Origin: Drechmeria coniospora | Taxonomy: Eukaryota > Ascomycota > Sordariomycetes > Hypocreales > Ophiocordycipitaceae | NCBI RefSeq assembly: GCF_001625195.1 | Contig: NC_054389.1 | Location: 9,048,520 to 9,112,519, forward strand | DNA: 64,000 bases | Direction: 5' to 3' | Shown here: positions 1 through 11,428 of the stretch, piece by piece | Position numbering within the stretch: position 1 is the first letter of the stretch | How the letters are laid out: each line of letters begins with the position of its first letter | Position numbers and translations under genes: made by a program | The notes under the pieces: generated by a model | Seen by the model: the letters and a program-made list of their open reading frames with translations, nothing else | Database searches by the model: none | What the model was told of the DNA's origin: nothing

Positions 1-757
1 TCTTGTTCTTCCGCTCGCTGGCCCGCATGGAGTTGTCGGATAAGCCAACACGTTTGTGGAAGCCGTACATGTTGAGCTGCCTCACAAAGGAAGCGTAGTT
101 GTTGTGCTTGAACAGTTCGGGGATGAGCGTCTTGGCAAACTCCTCCTCGTCCAGCACGACGAAGGAGTCGCCTTTTTCCGACCAGCGGATTAGCTCTTCG
201 TTTTTTTGCTCCTCGAGAAAGCTGCGGACCATTCGTTAGCCGTCGACCAGAGGCGGTGCACTTCTCCGAGGCGGGTTGGCGGCACGTTCACGCAACACGG
301 CCACGTACCTGCTGATCTTCTGGACGAAGGGCGGGATCTGCTTTCGCTTGTTCTGTGATTCCTGCTTCGCCTTGGCGGCCATCTCCTCGAGCATCTCGAC
401 ATTGTCCGTCTCGACCAGGCCGTCCCTGTTGGCGGGCTGCGGCAGAGCCATGCTGTCAGCCAAGCTCGCCCACGGCTCCACCGAGGAGTTCATCGGGACC
501 AGCATCTGGTTCACGGGCCGCCTTGCGAGCGAGTTTGACGGCGTCGGACCTCCCTGGATGCTGTATTGGCTTGGCTGCGACGGGATGAGAGCAGAACGGT
601 CGATGGACTCGACACCGTCGCTCGGCCCGTTCCAGCGGCCGAGGGTGTCGACTACCGCATCGTCGGCCATGTACGGCTGCGGCATCAGCGGATGGTATGG
701 CGGCCCGATGGGCTCTGCACCTGGCGCAGGTCGCTTTCTCGAATCCATGGCCGACAT
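1..757 (-). CDS. HSF1: Heat shock transcription factor Hsf1, 5' part (runs off the window)
   Basis: Sequence-specific activator of heat-shock genes acting in the nucleus; only its N-terminal part lies in the window. Exon 1 is 309-757 and exon 2 is 221 to base 1. The intron 222-308 has donor AG|GTACGT, a GGCTAACG branch site and acceptor CGCAG. The first about 130 residues are a Pro/Ser-rich leader. Joining the exons then gives the HSF DNA-binding domain: PPFVQKISSFLEEQ, then the recognition-helix region with KHNNYASFVRQLNMYGFHKR. The intron sits inside the first helix of this domain. I start at the first ATG of the open frame (757, MSAMDSRKR). The trimerisation and activation domains would lie left of base 1. 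Family assignment is very secure. Confidence 0.95.
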
Positions 758-1169
758 GAACGTGGATGCGGGTCGACGTCAAGGTCGTGGTGCGTCGCCG
801 GAGCGGTCGCAGCGGTCGTGGCAGTGCGCAAGAGGGTTTGCGAGTGTCGGCTGTCAGGATCGGGATGGGATAGTAGCAGCAATCGTGATGGGTCGATGAA
901 GCGCCTTTTTGCGTCAATGTCGTTGCGGACGGACGTCTCGCCACGAATGGGTACACTCTGATCTGGTATCGGGTGCGACCAAGGGATTCGTAGCAATGGG
1001 CAGAAGGCTGAATAGAGGCGGGAGACTGCCAGTATTTGAATGGGATCGCAGGACGGCAAATATCTTCATCAAGTGGTTGGTTGTATTGTGACGGCGGGAA
1101 CTTGAGATGGAACGGATACCTTAGTTCAAGTGCTTTAGGTTACCCTGCACCGTAGTGCATGTACAAGTG

Positions 1170-1405
1170 GGGGGGTACCAGGCCACCTTATAACCTAATT
1201 CGGCATATCGCTTATGTAATTTTCTGCTCCGGACTACTTACTGTACTTACCGTAAGTACTTGCAACTACAGTACTCCGTACTCCGTAGTTACAGTAAGTA
1301 TGCGGCAGACTTGTACTGTACCTACACCCACTGTAAGTACCAAGCACTCCGTACTCCGTACGGTACGCTGTATTACGGAGTGCTCCGTACCTAGTACGGA
1401 GTATT
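1170..1405. repeat. GTAC/TACTCCGTAC repeat cluster
   Basis: Many copies of ACTCCGTAC and its reverse complement GTACGGAGT are interspersed with GTAAGTAC and TGTACTG words. The copies occur in both orientations and so form short inverted repeats. It is one member of the family found in most larger intergenic gaps of the window. Confidence 0.75.
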
Positions 1406-1984
1406 ACTCTCTCCAGTTATGCCCCATAAGTGAGGAGTTCATTGCTTCTAATAACCTCACGGGCCACCCTAATCCCTAATCCCGCGTGTCATTGTCATGA
1501 CCGAATTCCAACGTCTGTATGTACTTCAGCATGGGCGACACAAGTAGGTGCACTTCAGTAGCAACTGGCGGTGCCATAGGTACGGTAATTTTTTTGTTCA
1601 AGTCCTTACGCACGACCTCTTCCTTATGGAACGACATGAATAACACTATCTGTCAATGCCACCTGCCGACAATGACCACCGAAATGACGGTGCCTTTCGA
1701 CTTGGGACCATTCAATGCCCCTGAGGATGCAATTAATGCCATTCAGAGCATGGCAAGAGATGAACACTGCGTGCGGCAGGGTGAGAAGGAAATGGCCTTG
1801 CAGCGCGTTGGCCCTGTGGTGACACGCTTCTTGCTTTCACTCAAGCACACAGCCCTTGCATATTGACTATATGCCCAAGGTAACGCATCTCCATTTCGGG
1901 AAGGTCAAGGTTTCGATTAGACGACGTAATATCCTTTGTTTGTTTTTTCAGGAAATGCAGGCAGTGATATACTACCTGGCTAGG

Positions 1985-2585
1985 CCGTGGTACTCCGTAC
2001 GTTGTCCGTACACGTATTCCATATATTCTTCCAAGCGATATATACTGCAAGTACATGAGCTCCGTAAAGTGTTACCTGTTCATGAACTCCATGCAAATCC
2101 TTGTTCCTTCAAAGTACGGAGCACAAGGACGGAGTACATGTAAGTACTTACCCATAGCAGCCCACTGCCTGCCTCAGAGACAAGTACAACTAAGTACAGT
2201 ACTCTTTGTAATCCGTGCTCCGTACTCCGCAGGGAGTACACTTGTTCTCCGTGCAAGTACTTACATGCATGTAGTTGTAATTACAGTACATTATGATCGG
2301 GGAGCAATACTTGCACCTACAAGCAAAAGTACTTACATAGTACCTCGAACCCTACGAGTACAGTACAGTACATGTACACCAACAAGCCAGTATACTATAC
2401 TGTATGTACAGTACCTGTCGGTGTACGTAAGTACAAGCACCTCTACCTAAGTGGTACGGAACACTTCTACTCCGTATATCAGGATGCGCTTGATGTACTT
2501 ATAAGTGTCCTTGTACTCCGTACTTCTACTCAGTATTGTACAGTAAGGTACTGTAATTGTCCTTGTATTAAATATAGTACGTAGG
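1985..2585. repeat. GTAC/TACTCCGTAC repeat cluster
   Basis: This is a 600-bp block dominated by GTACTTAC, GTACAGTAC, TACTCCGTAC and ACAAGTAC words in both orientations. Short frames inside it are rich in Tyr, Thr and Val because of the TAC/GTA/CTA composition, so they are not evidence of coding. Confidence 0.75.
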
Positions 2586-3069
2586 TGCACATGTGGTTTA
2601 CTAGATCATTCATTACACTCCTTTCTTGCTGCATCATCTCCTCAACCACCCCAAGGCCCCTGCACATGGACTCCAGGCCCGAGGCGAGGCAAATCTATCT
2701 TGAGAAGGTTGAAAGGTCGAGTTGCTTGTATGATCTTTTAAGCAAGTGCAGTATAATGCAGTAAGCCAAGGTTGTTGCAAAGGTGAATGCTAGTGGAGCA
2801 GGGCCTATATGACTTGTGCTGTGCGGCTCGGGGCACCTACACGGCAAGGCCTAGAGGCGCATCTTGGCGGCCCCAACTGGGTGCCGATCTTACCTGTAAG
2901 CAGGCGAACAGTTCACTGTACGTACATGTTGGTGTACATTTACAGCTATAATAATGCACGGTATACCTTGGCGCGGCCACGCTCCCGCTGCACAGCACCC
3001 TGCTGATCACTGTCCATGTCATCAACATCATTTCTACTGTTCCTGTACTCAATACACTACTCCGTACTC

Positions 3070-3994
3070 AAGTGTGATCCTACAGCTGACAAGGGCTTCA
3101 AGGATGCTGTCAAGCCAGCCGTGATAGGATTCCCAAGATTGCCAGTGACGTTGAACTCGACACCTACATCAACGCAGCTTCAACACCGAACAGCAGGCTG
3201 CTGAGGCTGCTGAGGCTGCAGGCGACTGTCAGGCCCTGGTGAGTGCCGGGGCGTCTTGGAAGTTGGCGAGGTGGGAATAACTGCATCCAATAGGAATTTC
3301 AGGCGGCGTATGGGCTCGCGTTACTCTCAGGCGTGCTTGGCGAGTCCCGAACTCGTGGCCGCCAGCGCACTCAGCGGCATTTTCTCCGGCCCAGACTCGT
3401 GGTAGGTACGGCGGGTTGGTCTGGCCTCGACCATGGTGTTGGCACGGGGACGAAGCTGGGTGGTGAAGGCGCATTCGCCAACAGGGTGCAGCAGCGTGAT
3501 TCGTTCAACGAGCAGGTTGAATCCACGGAGGATTCTTCGACGTCCGCTACAAACGTCCTGCCAAGGGGGTCCTCGAGAACATCAGCGGTGAGATGCTCCT
3601 CTGCGATGCCGACAACCTCGACAAGGATACCATATATCCCGAAAAAAGATGGAATCAGGACAACGCTTCTCCAGAGGATATGACGCATGCCTTCATGTCG
3701 AATTGTGATGCTTTCTTCTATTTTCTCGCCAAGCCACGCGATATTCTCGTTGGGTTACAACGTTGGCTGCGGTTTCTCAAGAGAGCAAGCGGCAACGGCC
3801 CTGCTAGCGAAGCAGATCGCGGTAGTCGTGGCTGGGAGTATTCAGAGTATCTTTTCCCGAATACTATCAAAAATGCGCTCATGGGCCTAGAGGTTCCGCG
3901 CTTGGTCGAGCGACTGCGCCTCCGCTCTTCAGGCGTCACTGGCAACCGGCCTCTGACACGACGGGCGGGCTGGACGGTGACGTATCACGAGTAG
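3070..3994 (+). pseudogene. LYS4: Decayed homoaconitase (Lys4) fragment
   Basis: Homoaconitase isomerises homocitrate in mitochondria during the alpha-aminoadipate lysine pathway. Patches of its middle and C-terminal part can be read on this strand in several frames: [13 protein letters not shown] near 3190; [13 protein letters not shown] and [12 protein letters not shown] at 3260-3390; GWSGLDHGVGTGT near 3415; ISGEMLLCDADN at 3585-3620; [14 protein letters not shown] at about 3790; [16 protein letters not shown] at 3870-3920; LTRRAGWT just before the stop. The reading frame changes several times and there is an in-frame stop after GPDSW near 3400. The segment between QALVSAGAS and LEVGEVG is shorter than in the family and lacks the GCGPCIG iron-sulfur cysteine motif. 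One swivel-domain serine is replaced (CGFSREQ for CGSSREQ). The N-terminal half is absent, and the left edge abuts a TACTCCGTAC repeat at about 3058. This cannot encode an active enzyme. Confidence 0.85.
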
Positions 3995-4294
3995 ACAACA
4001 ATAGAAAACGATGTTGCTTCAAAAGTAGGAATGCTTTCAATCTTTCTGCATGTCAATGTTCATTTGTGAATCACTCTTGTCACTCGGTGTTCCTGACGAT
4101 AGGTATTTCCTTCCTAGACTTAATTAGTCGACCACGTCACTTGGGCACGCCGGAACGACCTCGAGGTCGAGGAAGCAGCCTGCTACTTATCAAGTTAATC
4201 TCGCCGCACCTTCACATGACGGCACAATTTCCTCGACCCCAAGGATGGCGCGACCGGTGCCGCTTTCACTTCAAGAACGACTGATAAAGCAAGA
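3995..4294. other. Spacer between the LYS4 relic and the P450 gene
   Basis: About 300 bp lie between the relic's final stop and the 3' end of the minus-strand P450 gene. Nothing recognisable is seen beyond possible 3' untranslated sequence. Confidence 0.5.
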
Positions 4295-6194
4295 TTACAC
4301 CTGCCGCTTCCTCATCATCAGTGTCATCGTCTGATCTGTAAAGCAATTCTCGTTTACATGACGTGCTTTGGGTCGAGCTTTGCCCTCGGGAAATCGAAAC
4401 TCGAAGTCATGCAGGAGTCGTGCCATGATGAGCTTGATCTCGGCCACCGCAAACTGCCTGCCTGCGCAGGCTTGGTTCCCGTAACCAAAGGCGAGGTTGT
4501 CGGGATGCGTCATGCCAGCCTTGTGCAGGTCGCGCTGGTCGGCCGACGACATGCGCCTGCGATAGCTTCGCATCGGGTCAAACTCCCGAGGCTCATCAAA
4601 GACGTCCGAGTCCATCGAATGTTCGTAGTTGGCGAACGCGAGCCGCGTTCCGGCCGGAACCCGAGTGCCGTCCTTGAGCCTGATGTCTTGTATCGCTAGT
4701 CTCTGCGGGTTGACTGCCGGGGAGGCGGAAGCAGGCGCATCAGTGGAGGTGGACGAGCCGAAGCAGCGAAAAAAACGGGAAGACATTGACTTACGCAGCA
4801 GAACGGGGCTGTGCCTCTGGCTCTCGACGAAGAAGCTGTCAAACTTGTCCATGCGAGTGCACCACGCCCTCGCGCTGACCTCGGGGTCCCTGCCCGGCGG
4901 CCCGAGATCCTTGGCAATGTCTCCAATTTCCTCCCTCAAAACGTCAAACCATTCGGGATGAGCGCAAAGATCATACAGCATGTTCGACACGTTAGACGCA
5001 GTTGTGTGGATGCTGGCGAGCGTCAGGACGCACTGCCGGGCTCCCATCTCTCCCACCTCGACTTCGCTCGCCGTGCCGTGATCCAGCATCCAATGGAGAA
5101 GCGTGTCCTGCTCTACGACGGGTTCGCCCCTGCGTCGCCTCTCCTTGGCCAGTTCGTGCTTCCGACTGAGCTCGCCGACGATCCTCCTTCCTGCTGCAAG
5201 TTGGCGGCGAGTGCGATATCGCGCCGGGATGAACCAGGCGACGATCCAGTACATGCAGGGTGGAAACATCTTGATGGTGAACGCGGTCGTGAACAGATCA
5301 ACGGAGAAGTCGTTGGATATCTTGAGCCATTCTGGATCGCGACATGTCGGTTCACCCATGAAGACCTTGGCCGTCATCCGTGCGACTAACATGCGCATCC
5401 GGTGCTCGATGTTCACTTCAGTCCAGTCTTGCCATGGTTTTAACTGCTATCAGTTTACGCTCAAGTGGCAATATGTGAGTGTCCTGTGCACCCACCATCC
5501 GCCCGAGGTAGATCACGATGCCAACCGTAGGCCAGCTCCTCCTTCGCTTCGTCGACAAACCTGTAGAGTTCCGGTGTGAGCTTCATCTTTAGGACGTCGA
5601 GATGGAGATTTGACCGGAACAAGAACTCCATCGATGTCCATTCCGGAGCGAGGTTCTGGCAGAGGATGGCCATTCAGTCGACAGAAAATAGGGGGGAGTG
5701 AGGATCATAGCTTGAACATACGCCTGCCTGCGCGCCCTTGCTGCTGAGCTTCGACTGAGGCTGTAACCGAATTTCCTCGAGATATCTCATGGGGAGAACC
5801 AAAAAGTCGACGTCATATCGGCGGAGAACGAATGTTTGGTTTTTCATCTGCCCGGCGGCTGGCAATAAGCCAACATCGGATGATTCAACGCGGATGGAAT
5901 GCTTACCTTTTGGTACGCAGCATGGATGATGTCGTGGGCGCCCAGTATGAACCTTGCCTGCAACAGCAGAGTAGGCTCAAACATGGAGCGATAGCCGAAG
6001 ACGGGTGCATCCGGATGCTTGCCGGGAGCCAAGAGGACAACGACGAGGCAGGCAAAGGCCAAGCCGAGGGCGAAGTACGTGACGGCTAGCCAAGTGCCAT
6101 GGAGTCCAACGATCATGACATAGGATGAGGTTGTGGAAGAGTTCATCACGATGCCAGTTTTGTCCATACCCAACAGAAACCAAGCTCTCGGCAT
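4295..6194 (-). CDS. Cytochrome P450 monooxygenase of the diterpenoid cluster
   Basis: Membrane-anchored haem monooxygenase of 541 residues. Exons are 5907-6194, 5847-5722, 5655-5496, 5427-4795 and 4713-4295. Introns start GTAAGC, GTATGT, GTGGGT and GTAAGT, and all joins keep frame. A hydrophobic anchor occupies about residues 25-55. The I-helix region reads LASIHTTAS, the K-helix ExxR is E-S-Q-R followed by LLNPQRL across an exon join, and the haem loop is FGYGNQACAGR with the cysteine ligand near residue 485. Overall style is that of fungal P450s acting on diterpenes and indole-diterpenes (the ent-kaurene-oxidase-like, CYP503/CYP68-type group); the exact subfamily is inference. It lies about 6.8 kb from the diterpene cyclase, so oxidation of the cyclised diterpene is the likely role. 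Alternative starts at MDKTG or MNSST just downstream are possible. Confidence 0.92.
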
Positions 6195-7708
6195 GTAGTG
6201 ACAGTCTGCAAGGTTTGTTAAATAGCCGGATCAGCGAGTCTCATACGCTAGGATATTCAGGCTCATCAGCAAGAGTCTATTCACGAACGGCCATCGATGG
6301 AAAAATAATCGACAAGAGATAATACTACCAGCTGGAGAATATTTTGCCGTTCAATTCGATTGCTATGCATTCCACCATCGACGTACTACGCAGGAACACC
6401 CAGCCAGGGCTGTGGGTCAATAGCAAGGCAGATGTGCCGGCTAACAAGGAAGGATGTTGATCGTCGTTCTATCCGACAATCTCGAGACGAAATAATTCGG
6501 GTTCCGTGTGCAAGTTCAAGGCTGGGTGGCATCGACTCGATGCAACGTCACAGCATACATGCGTTCGGCAGCACTCGCAGGTCTTCCCCGAAGGCCCTGC
6601 GACATAGGGATGCCCGACTCGACCACGACTCCGACATCAGGTGGCGAGGTGCAGGACTATAGGTATGATAAATGCACGCTGTATCCCCGTGTCGGCTGCA
6701 GATGTGATGCAGTCAGACATACGGGGTAGGGAGGATGGGGTAGAGAGAGTGAAGTATTGAACATGTTTGGTGGGTGACGAGGAGTCACACCCTTGGTCAA
6801 ACCAACGGTCCTTGGCAAGTTTTGGTTGGAGGTCAAAGGGAGAACCCCTGCGGTATACGGGCCAATGCGTCGTCGACTATCGAATCATGGATGGATAGAT
6901 GGATGACGAACGGGATTTCTGCAATGACGCCGGGGGTGGCACTGTGGACACGCGTTACGCAAAAGACGTACGAACGATATCTGTCACCCGTAAGTAGATC
7001 CATCAATGCTGGAGCACGGAGCACGTACCATGTAAGAGCCACATCGGTGCAGTTCGAGGCATATGTTGCATGTGTGCACTGCTGAGAGGTGATGCGGAAA
7101 TGAAGATTTTCGCCCCAGCCTGAGCTCGACTTGGCCGTCTCACACCCACTACTTGCACAGTGCACAGTTCGCACACCCCTACTGCCGACTCTGCTACTTG
7201 ATTTTGGATCCATTATCTGCAGTATGTACGGAGTACGTGTAATCTGCACGTACTCGTAGGCTTATCTCATGGACAAGTGCACAAGACAGTCCCATATGCG
7301 AGAACAAGTACGCTGTGCGTACGGAGTACGGGGAACGAGTATCAAATATAGGTGCCAGATACGAAATCTTTTCTTGTGTTGTACAGTGCCGTTGCAGGCA
7401 TCCATACATGCGCAAGTGACTGCTACCAGTAGCACTACTGGTACATTCATATGTCTAGCAGTCCGTACAGATAAGCAGTTGGCACAGTGCAGTCAGTGTC
7501 TGTGCGAGGCCCCAGACTCCTCCCCTTTTTTTCTTGCCCGCTCATGTCCTTGTCCTATCAACTTCACCATCGGTCAACAAGCTATGTACGTGTACGAGTA
7601 CAAACAGCAATATGAACCTGAAAGGTGACAACGCATCAACTCGTCACAGCAAGCATTCATCAGCACTTGTACGCCGTCGCAAAACGGCAGAGCAAGGGTC
7701 CTTTCCCC
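6195..7708. other. 1.5-kb spacer holding the P450 promoter
   Basis: The P450 gene starts at the left edge and the rhodopsin-like gene ends at the right edge, both on the minus strand. The left part should carry the P450 promoter. Scattered GTACGGAGTAC words occur at about 7225-7340. No convincing gene, tRNA or TATA element was seen. Confidence 0.5.
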
Positions 7709-9031
7709 TCACCGACCCTCCAACATCTCGAACTCGTCACTCCTCTGCGAAGAATGCTTCGATCGAGACCTATCGACGTACTGCACACGAGAAGTCGTTG
7801 TCGTACCTGACTTTGCGTACCGCTGGCCGGACAAAAACGTGCTCCAAAAGTGCTTCGCCGCTGGGGCGCATCCTACCATGATGGCGATGGTGCCCTCGAT
7901 GATTCTTGAAAATATACGACCGTGCTTTAGCTTAACACTCTCCCATTTCGTTTTATGGGGGAGCAAAATACGTTCTTGGTTCATGACTTACGCGCACAAC
8001 ATCGTCGCCAACGTGTCGGACCGCTCGCCCCTGTAGGCTCGAAACTTAAAGTATAGCGACACGACGGAGGCAGCGATGGCACTGCAGATCAACGCATTGT
8101 TAGCTACTAATGCCAGTGGTCGAGGACGGACGATGAATTGCTGGTGGCAGGCCGCATACAGAAATCCGGAGCAAAAGACGGCACCGACCGCCAACTTCTT
8201 CCCCGGGGCGAGGTGAAGATTGTATATGCAGGGCATGGGCAGCACCAGAATGACCATGTCTTGCACGAGCGCAACGAAACCCGAGATGACGCCTGTAAGA
8301 GTCGTCCCCGTGACGCAGTGTCCGAGATGCAACATCGTCGTGTCATCGGTGCCCGGGTGGCAACGCAGGAAAGTCGGCGCCATGGCACACATGTAGGCGG
8401 CGCCAGACAAGGCGAGGCCTGCGTAGCACGAATGGACAATCCATTTCTTGACTCCGAATAATTTGACGTACACGACGAGAATGGGTGCTTTCGTCGTCCA
8501 CAGCATAAAAGCGATGATGACTGTTATGACGACGCCAATCTGTGCCGTTACGGTGTAAGTCCAAGCAGGCTGTTCCCCTTATACACCGTGCTCTTTCGTT
8601 GTTCTTCCTCACCTGTACGAGCCAATTCAAAGACGGCGTTGGGTCGGTAAATCCTAACCATCTAGTGAGCCAAAAGTAGACGCCGACAGATCATTAGACA
8701 CGGGGCGCAGCTCACGTCTGATAATGACGTCGTTGAGGGAAAAGGCAACGATGACAAGTAAAAGAGCGACGATGGAAAAGTCTGTCATGTGCCGTGGCGG
8801 GTGAGTATTCAGAAGACGTCGTTCGTTCACTCGCTTGGATATTTTGGTTTGCCAGACGTACGTACAGTCGTCGATGACCAGCTTTCTAACTCCTCGGATG
8901 CTCATGAGACATCGTACCGTCACGAAGCCGGCGCACACAACTATCAGCGGTATGCCTGTCGCCAGGTAGGCCTCTCGTGACAAGCTTCCGGTAGCTGACA
9001 TGCTGTTCTGCCTTGTTTCTTTCTGCTGCAA
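7709..9031 (-). CDS. Fungal rhodopsin-domain (Pth11/SAT4-like) integral membrane protein
   Basis: Predicted 338-residue polytopic membrane protein. Exons are 8866-9031, 8781-8716, 8653-8613, 8539-7992 and 7904-7709, and all four introns keep frame. Seven hydrophobic helices can be traced, from LIVVCAGFVTVRCLM to CSAIAASVVSLYF. The hallmark motifs are RKLVIDDYFS after helix 1, LWTTKAPILVVYVKLF in helix 3, and GTIAIMVGCAPAA in the last part. This is the fungal rhodopsin domain common in Pth11-like GPCR candidates and SAT4-type proteins; no CFEM domain is present. The 41-nt exon 3 and 66-nt exon 2 are small but give a continuous helix 2 to helix 3 segment. Start at 9031 is the first ATG; MSATG at 9001 is equally possible. 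Its place between two cluster enzymes suggests co-regulation, but its function is unknown. Confidence 0.85.
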
Positions 9032-9709
9032 AATCCCGAAGTCGATATAGGGATGTCGAGGTTGATTAAATGCAGCTCGAAGGAGAATGGGGTAGAGTGC
9101 GGCATCAGTGGCGAGTGAAGCCTTTCACAGACGCCCATCACTGCGCTGACCACCTGGAAGGATGAGAGAAAAGGCAAGAAGCTGGTGAGTGAGACACGAC
9201 GCAGACGGCCCCAACTGCCGACGCTCTCAACGGCTCTGCTATCGACCTGTGACACCCTCTCACACAGTGGAAGTATATATACGGAATCTTCCAACCTACG
9301 GCCCCCGACCAACAGCGGCGAAGCACACGCACCCCTCTCCGGAGACGGCCGGGATATCCGGGGAGCTGACTTGGTCCATGAACCACACCTTCTGCTCCCC
9401 TTCTCCCTCTCCTCCCCGGGGGTGGCGTTGTATCGATGCACTCGGCCGGTCACATCCTACGCTGCGCTTACTCGGTTGTGCGGGACGAGGGTCGACTGCA
9501 ACACACCCAGCAAGGCTGAGTTGGCAAATGACTTGACGCGGCATCATCACCAGGTATGCGTGTGCGATGGCAATCGCGGCATACAAGACACCCACTGCCT
9601 CCCAAGCGAGCGCGTTATTCGCCCAGGATACAAAATAAATATTAGGTTTCCATCATCGAACAAGCCAGGTAACAAGCGCGGGTACAAATCAAAACAATGA
9701 ATCACGGCG
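9032..9709. other. Spacer between the rhodopsin-like gene and the FAD oxidase gene
   Basis: This 680-bp gap separates two minus-strand genes and should hold the promoter of the rhodopsin-like gene. Frames inside it are short and unconvincing. Confidence 0.5.
9274..9281 (-). promoter_or_regulatory. Candidate TATA element of the rhodopsin-like gene
   Basis: The sequence TATATATA lies about 245 bp upstream of the proposed start codon, inside otherwise GC-rich DNA. It is the only strong TATA-like run in this gap. Because it is self-complementary, its strand is inferred from gene direction only. Confidence 0.35.
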
Positions 9710-11428
9710 TCAGATGCTGTTGCGCAGCAGGAAGCCGCTGTTCTGCAGCTTCTGGAATACGCCCTCCGGGTCATACTTTGCCGCCACGGCTTCCATTCTC
9801 TTGACATTGTCGGGCCCGTAGCTTCCCAGCACCTTCTGAGATGCCGTAGCAAAGCTCATGCACAAGAAGTCAAGCAGAAGGCCCCTTTTCTTAGCTGCCG
9901 CATGCACGCCCTCTGCCATGGTATCTAAGGCTTGCTGGGCTGCTTCATCGTCACAGCCATCGTTTGGCCACTCACAAGTGAAAACCCACCCTTGAATTCA
10001 AATGAAAAAGTCAATTAATCAGCTTTTTGCATGAAAGAATGGCGGCCAAACTTACAGCACTGCGGTACACTCTCCAGTCCCATGATGCTTTCTCCACGAT
10101 CCTTGCCAGCCTGGACACCGGCCGTGCCCAACGGCTGAATAGTGTAATGCAGCACGCAGTCGGCTGGGAGGTTCTTGGCGGCGTCTTTCCAGGTCATATA
10201 CACGTCCTCGTACAGGTCCTGCGAAACCTTGGTAGTAGCCGTGCGGATAGCACGCCTGTTTATCAAATCAGGCGCCATACCTCGTGGGTGCACGTTGACA
10301 GACAGTTCGCTTACTTCTTGGGCTCCTGCGCATGGCCCATAGTCTTGGCGAGGGATAGAAGAGTTCCGTTCTTGCTGGGGCACGCTATGTTCAGCAGGCT
10401 CGTGAGATTGTGAAATGGCTCAAAGGCCTGAGGCCCCTCTGCAGGAGTATCTCCGTAGAGCATTCCCACAGCAACATAGCCTTGGTTGAAGTTGGTGAAG
10501 AGACCGATTTTGGGGTCCTTCTCCATCTCGTCCTGGACCTTTATGGTAGCCTTGATTATTTCGACATAGTCGTCGGGGTTGTACAAATTGATTGTATATT
10601 GAACCTTGATCAGAGGGTGGGTCTCAAGGTCGAACCTCGTAACGATGCCTGTTTGGTTTCGTTAGTCGAGTCAGCAGAGGAGAAACGAGGCAAAATCATA
10701 CCGAAATTGGAGCCGCCGCCCTTCAAAGCACGCCAGAGATCGGTGTTCTCTTTGGCATTCGCGTTGACAAGCTTGCCATCGGCCAACATGACCTGGACGC
10801 CTTGAGCACTGTGTCTTTTGGGCCTCCCAGGCCAAGAGGAGGGTGACGTGCCTCAAAGTTCTTGATGCCATCGGCCCCGAGTCCGTAGAGGTTCGGCAGC
10901 GCTCCCATGCCGCCTTGTACCAGACGTCAGCTTTCCTGCGGTTGACAGATTCATCGCCTGATGTGTACCTCCGAGGAGGAAACCTCCCAGTCCTACCTGC
11001 TGGTCTCGACCGCCAATGGCTGACAGCTTCTGCTCCTCGAGCCAGGCGTAGACTTCGCCCCAGGTGTTTCCGGGCCCAACTTGAGCGATTCCATCGGAGG
11101 TCAAGTCCCTAGATTGGAGCTGGCGAATGTCGACGACAACCGCCGTCTCGTCGACGCTGCTGAAGCCAGGGTTTGGGTTGTGACCCGTGGTTCGGACGGC
11201 AAACTTGATTCCCGTCTTCTTGATGGCACCAAGTGCTTCAGCAAGCTCCTGGGTACTCTTCACCTGGATATAACCGGCAGCCGGAGTCCAGCAGGTTTGA
11301 GACCATGCCGCAATCTTGCAGGCTTCATAGTCGGAAGCAGCCTCTGGGGTGACGACCTTGCAGGGCAGGGCGGTGCGGAACTGGCTGAATGCAGCCGCAG
11401 TCAAGATGACCATGATGAAGTTGCTCAC
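9710..11428 (-). CDS. Secreted FAD-linked oxidoreductase, berberine-bridge type
   Basis: Predicted 475-residue flavoprotein oxidase. Exons are 10969-11428, 10913-10852, 10792-10702, 10648-10315, 10255-10056 and 9990-9710. The protein begins with a short hydrophobic leader (MVILTAAAFSQF), consistent with entry into the secretory pathway. The PCMH-type FAD-binding domain follows, with WSQTCWTPAAG, VRTTGHNPNPGF, VGPGNTWGEVY, GGRDQQVGLGGFLLGGGMG and KGGGSNFGIVTRF. The C-terminal region carries the family's YDPEGVFQKLQ end. The BBE-family His is present in the TTGHN context, but the CxxG second flavin anchor seen in bicovalent members was not found. The intron 10793-10851 appears to use a GC donor (GAG|GCACGT). 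The gene is divergent from the diterpene cyclase, which suggests a tailoring oxidation in the same pathway. Confidence 0.93.

Larger units (their letters stand above)
758..3069. other. Gene-poor, GTAC-repeat-rich stretch upstream of HSF1
   Basis: No gene can be defended here. Bases 1140-1400 and 1980-2590 are dense in TACTCCGTAC, GTACTTAC and ACAAGTAC words, and open frames inside them are low complexity. A plus-strand frame at 1519-1866 (115 residues) is less repetitive, but it matches nothing I recognise and has no clear partner exon. The first few hundred bases left of 1140 must hold the HSF1 promoter; no clear TATA box or heat-shock element array was seen. Confidence 0.6.

Noticed and set aside
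1519..1866. 115-codon plus-strand frame between GTAC clusters
   Set aside because: It looks somewhat protein-like near DLGPFNAPEDAINAI, but there is no family match, no neighbouring exon and no promoter context.
1170..2585. CRISPR-like or tRNA-array interpretation of the GTAC repeats
   Set aside because: There is no regular spacer length and no conserved full-length repeat, and the sequence is a eukaryotic nuclear genome. No tRNA A-box/B-box pair was found anywhere in the window by eye.
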